Part shown: one piece after another, positions 58,191-64,000 of the stretch
Position numbering within the stretch: position 1 is the stretch's first letter
Layout of the letters: each line of letters begins with the position of its first letter
Assembly (NCBI GenBank): GCA_963576785.1
Contig: OY756144.1
Coordinates: forward strand, 434,001-498,000
Source of the DNA: Chlorophyllum brunneum
Taxonomy: Eukaryota > Basidiomycota > Agaricomycetes > Agaricales > Agaricaceae
DNA: 64,000 nt
Reading direction: 5' to 3'
Made by a program: the position numbers and the translations under genes
The notes under the pieces: generated by a model
What the model saw: only the letters and a program-made list of their open reading frames with translations
Told to the model about the DNA's origin: nothing
Database searches by the model: none

Positions 58191-59310
58191 CTAAACAACG
58201 AAGCCCTGTGAAGCAACTTTGTCAGGACACTCGAAATTTGTTAAAAAAAAAAAAGACGTTACTTACCCCATTCACGCGGATATTTTGGCCGTTAAGCCAT
58301 TGTGCAGCGGGGCTGGCGATGAAAGCAACGGTAGGAGCGATGTCCTCCGGGACACCAAGACGGCCACTGGGGTTTTGTTTCGAGATAAAATCGATAGCCT
58401 GAGAGGGCTTTCCGGCACGGAAAAGAGGAGTGTCAACAGGTCCAGGGGAGATGGTATTGACGGTGATGCCACGAGCACCAAGGTCCTTGGCTAGCACGCG
58501 AGAAATCTGCTCAATGGCACCTTTGGAGGCGAGATAGCTGAGGGCATTAGGAAGAACAGCTGAGAATACCAAGTTAAGTATCTCAGATGATTTCCCCTTT
58601 GATCGATAAAATAAAGATAGAATTGACATACAAGACGCTCCTGTCAAGCTGGAAGAGAAGAAAATAATGCGACCACCAGCTAAAAATACGGCATCGGATC
58701 ACCTGAGTGATTGGATGAGAAGATGATGACATACGGGCAGGTATGTGGGGAATAGCATGCTTGACCGTGAACAAGGGAGCCTTGACATTAGTCTGGATGT
58801 GGTTGTCGAAGAAAGCCTCATCGACGTCAGCGAGAACCTTGCTGCCCATGATACCAGCATTTAGCACGAGGATATCAATCCTGCCCCATCTCTGAACGGC
58901 AGCATCGACAAGGGACCTTCCACCCTCGACAGTGGCGGCATTGGCTCTGACGGTGATGGCGTCGCCCTTACCAGAAGATTTGATCGAGCTAGCGACCTCT
59001 TCCGCAGCGCTTGAATCGTTGACATAGTTAACGACAACATTGGCACCCTCAGCACCCAAAGCTTTCGCGATAGCAGCACCGATGGAGCGAGAGGAGCCAG
59101 TCACAACAGCGACTTTGCCTATTCATTATGAGGTATAAAGGTTGAGAATATAAGAGGTCGGGACATACCAACGAGAGAGGTAGTGGCCATAGTGGTATTC
59201 GAAGAAGACTTGGTTCGTGAGGTCGAGTGAGGTTTGGAGTTGGGGCGAAGATTGTTGAGGAGACTGGAGACGAGGGTCCGAGGTTTAAGAGATTTCTTGG
59301 TTTGGGCCAT
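58191..59310 (-). CDS. Short-chain dehydrogenase/reductase (5 exons, 293 aa)
   Basis: NAD(P)-dependent SDR of the classical, FabG-like type; substrate unknown. Exons: 59310-59169, 59118-58735, 58679-58632, 58559-58267, 58205-58191. Motifs: VAVVTGSSRSIG (cofactor-binding TGxxxGxG, with Ser for the middle Gly), LVLNAGIMG, catalytic Ser in IIFFSSS, YLASK (Tyr and Lys), and SPGPVDT. The final exon is only 15 nt and supplies GFVV plus the stop, the usual SDR ending after RVNG. An unusual serine/arginine-rich 40-residue leader precedes the core. It could be a mitochondrial targeting peptide, or translation may start at the internal ATG (MATTSLVG). Confidence 0.88.
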
Positions 59311-60648
59311 CGGACTAGTGGATCAATCTCAGTCTCTCGAAATGGTTACGTGGGATACTGCGGCTTCGGCTACACCTACATCTCGAAAATATACGAGCGG
59401 TGGATCGCCGTCACGTGTAAGCCTTGTGTAGTCCTTGCCACCCCCTCGTTTCATAGGGTACATTGATAGTTGCCTTTTGTGCGGCGTAGTGAACCACGAA
59501 GTATCAATGGTGTGGATACGGTTAACGCAATTCGCCGTTCTTTGGCTGTGCCACCACGTTAACTCGGTAATGAGACCCACATCAAGAACTTATTTGATGG
59601 TTAAAGCGTTCCGTGCATCCGCATCCACTTAATCGCTGTATCATCCTAGTTTCGTGTGAGTTTCATTGCATTGAAACTAGAATCCACCCACGAACGTACA
59701 TTTGGTATTCGTTTTGCTACATGTCTCCCCCACTATCCGTGTTGCGTGACGATCCCTGAATTTCTCGGTAGGCATGACACCGCCCAGTGCATCAGAATAG
59801 CTTGAGCGGTGGTGGTGACTTGTCGATTATCTCTTCTGACTAGGACGTGATGATGAGGTCCGTGTTTGGTCATCGTGGTCCACATAGCATTCTCAAAATG
59901 AAGTTAGGGCAGGTTGTGGCGGTTTATGGGACTAGTGATTCAGGGCTTTTCTGATACGGTCTTTCGAATGACACGCCTTGTTCTTCAGGGTCGTCGACAG
60001 TCATGGCGACAATGGGAAATGCTTAGTCAGGCCATGGTTAGTTATCGTGCGCACGTCTAGACTCTACCCGTATTATGGTCCTCATAATCCCACTATCCTT
60101 GCTTATGGTGCTTCAGCGGACCCTCGTTTACGTTCCCTAGGTTATCCCTGTCGAGTAACAGGGATTCGGCTGCCGCAAGGCTGGAGGCTGGAGCTCATCA
60201 GCATCAGGACTAGGGGGGCCCAGACGCTAACTGCACAAAATTTAGTCAACCGGGAGTAACATGATAATTCCAGCCTATTCCTGCCAGGAATACCCGAGTG
60301 ACCCGAACCTTTCTTTTATCAAAAACAAGGTGCATGTTGCTACTGGCGAGGTCCCTTTCGTGGTCCAAGGAGTTAAACCCTCACGCTTATTCAAGTGTTT
60401 GCATTTCTCCCGCCAAGATCTTCCCACATTTTTTATTTAAAATAACAAGCGATATGATGTTGATTTAGCTGGATACCCCTCCTTGGGTGTGTCAGAAGTC
60501 CTTTCTCTTGTCACCTGATTCGAGTGTTAGACTTACCGTCTCGGGATTTCCGCAGCCAAGGGGCATCGATCATCTAGAGTGCTGGGGCCTGCTACAGTCC
60601 CAGACAAAGCACTGTTTGTTAGGAGATGTTGTTGTGGCCTCTCGACCC
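59311..60648. other. Intergenic, no gene recognised
   Basis: Contains an 8-bp inverted repeat ATCCCTGT/ACAGGGAT around 60142-60163 and unconnected short frames. No gene could be supported. Confidence 0.35.
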
Positions 60649-61851
60649 ATGCATGCAGGCGCGCACTACAAGCTGAGGCGGCTTGCCTCTACTCATACAT
60701 CCGAGGATTCCAGCGAGCGTACTGAAGATGTCAGCCATGACGGCTCGCCGGAGCCGGTTCACGAGTCTCTGATTTGCCGCGTCTTCATGGTGCGCTCAAA
60801 ATCTCTCCACATTTCCGGAAGCTAATCTGTACGAAAAAGCGGCCACCAGATGACGAGCCCACGGTCAAGTACGGGGCTGTCGTTCGGGAAACGCTCGAAA
60901 CGGTTGACTTATTACACATGTCCTTGATTGCAATGCAGAACACTCACCCCCTGTTGGAAATACTGGAGCTTGCGAACACCTGCCGACAAGTCGTCAGCCT
61001 GTTGTCGGAATCCGTATCAGATCCAATTCTCTTCGCGGGCTCATTCACGGAATACTACCTCCGCTTCTTGAAAGCATTCAAAGTCGATCGGGACGGGGCT
61101 GTGGAAAATATCCGATATGCGTTAGGAGGAGGGATTCCCAGTATCGTGAATGCTTGTGAGAAAGAAAGGGGAAGAATATCCGATGCTAAGGATGTATTCG
61201 AGGGAGCAGCCACGGAGCTTGATACGTTCCTACATGATCACGGTGGGACAGGTTAGCTGGATCTCATTTCTCCCCTCCTGGGCTTGATTTACGACCCCAT
61301 CAGATGAACACATCGCGGAATTTCACCCTTTTACCTTCAAGAATGTTCAGACACTCAATTGGATTCTACACAAGTTTAACCAAATGGAAAACTTTTGTCG
61401 ATATTACGAGAATTATTTCGGCCACATCCAGTACCGACATCTTCACGGCCTCTTGGAAGATTTTGACAGGGGGCTGATCGGTCGTCCCTCTCAAGAAGAA
61501 AGTGATATCATCATGAACCTTTGGACCCGCTATGACCGGTTTACGCTACACTTCCCCGCAGAGCTCGAATTAGGGACAGAGTTTTTCCAAGCGACGAGTA
61601 GAAGTTATCGCGTGCGCTCTACCGAATTTGATACTTCGACAGCGTCGACGATCTATTCGGAGTCCTATTCAGAGTCATCACATGATGACGGAGGTTGGCG
61701 GGGTACAATGCACAAGTGCAGAATACCGGTGGATAAGTTGAGAGTTCTGCGGAGGCAACCCCGAAAATTCAAAATTTGGATTTGTGACGGTACCCTGCGT
61801 TGGTACCGTCGCATACGTTTTTGGCTTTACTCAAAACAGTCCGTGGGGTAG
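60649..61851 (+). CDS. Helical family protein, paralogue 3 (3 exons, 366 aa)
   Basis: Function unknown. Exons 60649-60789, 60840-61251 and 61304-61851 give 366 codons, with introns of 50 and 52 bp in the same phases (0 and 1) as the genes at 5588 and 16157. Exon 1 ends LICRVFM where the others end VVCRVLK or IICAYLK, but extends further upstream to an ATG at 60649 (start uncertain). Exon 2 begins RPPDDEP (compare PPEQ) with LHMSLIAMQNTHPLLEILEL. Exon 3 has FNQMENFCRYYENYF and RPSQEESDIIMNLWTRY. The C-terminus is again rich in Lys/Arg and aromatics (RRQPRKFKIW, RWYRRIRFWLY). It sits more than 43 kb from the others, beyond the transposon island. Confidence 0.68.
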
Positions 61852-62143
61852 GCCAAGTTTGGGGCGGATCGTGAGTCAATAGTATTTTTACTACTACCAG
61901 TATTCGTTGTCTTTTTATCTGATAGTCTAGACTCTAATCTATATATATTCCTCCCATGTTGGGCTCCGGCAGCAGATACCGAAGCCGAAGTTTACGATAT
62001 GTTCCCATCATCCTCTTGTGACTCTGCAAACCAGAGTTTCGTGTGTTTTACCGGAGGTAGTCATCCCGGCCTCAGACATAAAGGCGACAGAACGACGACG
62101 AAAGCAAGAATAGTTTATTCCCTCTCCTTTTTCGACAGATACC
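61852..62143. promoter_or_regulatory. Upstream region of the reductase gene
   Basis: A TATATATA word at 61940-61949 lies about 200 bp before the ATG; otherwise no distinct element was recognised. Confidence 0.2.
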
Positions 62144-63863
62144 ATGGCACCTATACGAAATGCCCGTGTAATCATGGCGGAATACCCCACTGGTGAGTAT
62201 CTGATCATAAGCGCTCATCCTTCCCTGACTTGACCCCACTCTTAGGTTACCCTGAGCCTGGAAAGACGACGGTTTATGACGATTCTCAAACCATTGACAT
62301 TAACAATGTCTCCCTTCATGGGGGTTTCATCATGAAGACTTTGGTGTTATCTATCGATCCATATTTCCGTGGGCGTATGCGTCCAGGTGGCAGTGGATAC
62401 GGAGTTAGTACTCCCTACTCGACTTGTTTTCACGTCTGCGTCCAGGGCTGACACTATATTGATAGGCTCCCTTTCGTCTCGGAAGACCGTACGTTTCCAC
62501 GTATCTGCATTTGAAACGCCATCCTCAGCCATATTTGCAGTATTGAGAGTCTCGGTGTCGCAGTTGTCGTGAGGACAGAATGCGACGAAGTCAAACTCGG
62601 GGATCACGTTTATGGATTACTCCGTGAGGACCTTATTTTGGGGGAGTTCACGAAGAAAATTTTGATCTTGTGTTGTCAGAGCATGAAGAATATCATATCA
62701 TGCCGGAGCTTGGGCATCTTACCATCCTGGAAGATAAACACGGTCTCCCGTGGTCGGTTTACACTGGTGCGGCTGGAATGCCTGGTAAGCGTTGTGCTCA
62801 GCCCAATGTTCTGGGAGTTGGGGGTTAACATTTCATCTCCCAGGTCAAACCGCTTATGTGGGGTGGAAGGAATTTTCGAAGTCAAAACGGGTATGTTGTC
62901 TCATTTTCGGTGAACCGCATTTGTGAGCTAACTATTCTGTTAAAGGGCGACGTTGTGTTTGTGACAACTGGTGGAGGTACTCCTTTTAATTACTTTCCTA
63001 GTGGCCCCACTGACCGCACGTTTCTCCAGGTCCAGTCGGCTCGTATGTCCTATACCTAGCTTGAAGTACTTCAGTCCAAAAACGTACTTGATCCACAGCT
63101 TCGTTATTCAATTGGCAAAAGCAGAGGGATTAAAAGTTATCGCCTCTGCCGGATCGGACGAGAAAGTCGCATTTATGAAACAGCTTGGAGCGGACGTGGC
63201 TTTTAATTACAAAACAACGAATACGCGTGATGTCCTGAGCAAGGAAGGCCCGATCGACATGTGAGTTTCCTGTTGCTCACATGACGTCCTTTGAGGCTAA
63301 TTAGTCCATAAGCTTCTGGGATCATGTTGGTGGTGAGATCCTGGAAGCCGCTCTTGACGCTGCTAATACCGGAGCTCGTTTCGTTGTGAGTCTTCTCTTC
63401 TGGAAGCTTGGTTTCATGTGGTCTGATCACGAGCTCACTCAAGGAATGTGGAATGATCAGCGGTACGCCTGAAAGAACATTTCTTCAGTGATTTCTCTCT
63501 CTCATCACTGATGACGTATTTCTCTAGGGTACAACTCCGGCGGAGCACCTGTCAGGGTATGTTTGTTTCTCAGATGTAATGGACTATTCTAACAATGGTG
63601 CTTTCACATCTTAGAATTTGATGCAAATGATCGCGAAGGATATCACGCTTAGGGGGTTCATCGTCGGTCGGCACGCACTCAAATATCGCGACGAGTTCTA
63701 CGCTACAATCCCGGCGAAACTTGCGAGGGGTGATATTAAGTATACAGAGGAGGTAACCCGTGGTTTGGATAAGGTTGGCGACGTGATCCTGGCGGTGCAG
63801 AAGGGAACAAACAAAGCAAAGGCGGTCATCCAAGTCGCAGACGATGAAACCACCCTCTATTGA
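62144..63863 (+). CDS. Zinc-independent medium-chain reductase (MDR, NADP-dependent), many exons
   Basis: NADP-dependent reductase of the leukotriene-B4 dehydrogenase/double-bond reductase type, probably cytosolic; substrate unknown. The start is ATG 62144 (MAPIRNARVIMAEYPTG). At least eleven short exons can be joined in phase. Landmarks: LSIDPYFRGRM, LGVAVVVRTECDEVKLGDHVYG, WSVYTGAAGMP, GQTAYVGW, the Rossmann motif GGGPVGSFVIQLAKAEG, KQLGADVAFNYKT, FWDHVGGEILEAAL, ECGMISGYN and a C-terminal KYTEEVTRGLDKV. No zinc-ligand cysteines. GPVGS is encoded by a 13-nt exon (63030-63042), and ECGMIS by one of about 19 nt. Frame is intact to the stop at 63863. Confidence 0.87.
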
Positions 63864-64000
63864 AGAAAATCGTGTATTTCTATGTATGGGGTTCGGGTTT
63901 TGAGATATATTTGGAGCTCTTCAGTGATAAAAGAGAAGGTCGGGGTCAATGCTTCCGATTAAGAAAATGGCAGATTGTGAATTATGAAGAGCACGCGCTC
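63864..64000. other. 3' flank of the reductase gene
   Basis: Probable 3' untranslated sequence; nothing further seen before the window ends. Confidence 0.4.

Noticed and set aside
60142..60163. ATCCCTGT/ACAGGGAT inverted repeat as a homing-endonuclease site
   Set aside because: Only a partial resemblance to known sites, with no endonuclease gene or intron nearby.
59978..60259. 93-codon frame as a gene
   Set aside because: No motif or exon continuation, and the start context is not supported.

Overview
The window is nuclear DNA from a basidiomycete fungus, most likely a mushroom-forming agaricomycete. The grounds are densely split genes with canonical introns of about 47-72 bp, NACHT-type NLR architecture, a chromodomain-bearing Ty3/gypsy element, and fungal-type oxidoreductases. 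Species cannot be named from the sequence. Exon models were built by hand from splice signals, reading-frame phase and homology between copies; no transcript data were available.

Left arm (1-17.7 kb): mostly gene-poor sequence with a fast-evolving group of small helical proteins. A minus-strand gene (5588-6597) and a plus-strand gene (16157-17170) are clear paralogues with the same three-exon layout; a third copy lies at 60649-61851 and a more divergent, possibly damaged copy at 11222. Divergently transcribed from the first is a five-exon gene for a 556-residue helical protein with a hydrophobic central segment (6925-8808). Between them lies a NACHT NTPase (NLR-type) gene at 13202-15130 whose N-terminal frame looks broken. 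A kinase remnant is seen near 1.3 kb.

Transposon island (17.75-51.06 kb): nested retroelements. A young Ty3/gypsy chromovirus (18332-24816, minus) has 300-bp LTRs, a perfect 5-bp target duplication, gag, pol and an extra third ORF. It sits inside an older LINE-like ORF that reads on across the insertion. An older, heavily decayed relative (25762-32145, plus) is cut by a copia element (from 32146, minus). Then follow two 6.7-kb LINE copies (34764-41505 and 42743-49485, minus) separated by a third gypsy fragment, and a copia-type gag remnant (49486-50517). Older copies are CpG-poor and full of C-to-T/G-to-A changes; the young copy is not.

Right arm (51.4-64 kb): four well-preserved oxidoreductase genes. 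Three are on the minus strand: an FAD-dependent amine-oxidase-like protein (10 exons including 5- and 7-nt microexons), a cytochrome P450 (10 exons) and a short-chain dehydrogenase (5 exons). One is on the plus strand: a zinc-independent medium-chain reductase with many tiny exons. They could serve one oxidative pathway, but no backbone-building enzyme is visible.

The points I find most worth attention are the chromovirus's apparent self-priming arrangement (a 12-nt complement between its predicted RNA 5' end and its primer site), its conserved extra ORF, the clustered helical protein family around the NLR gene, and the microexons.
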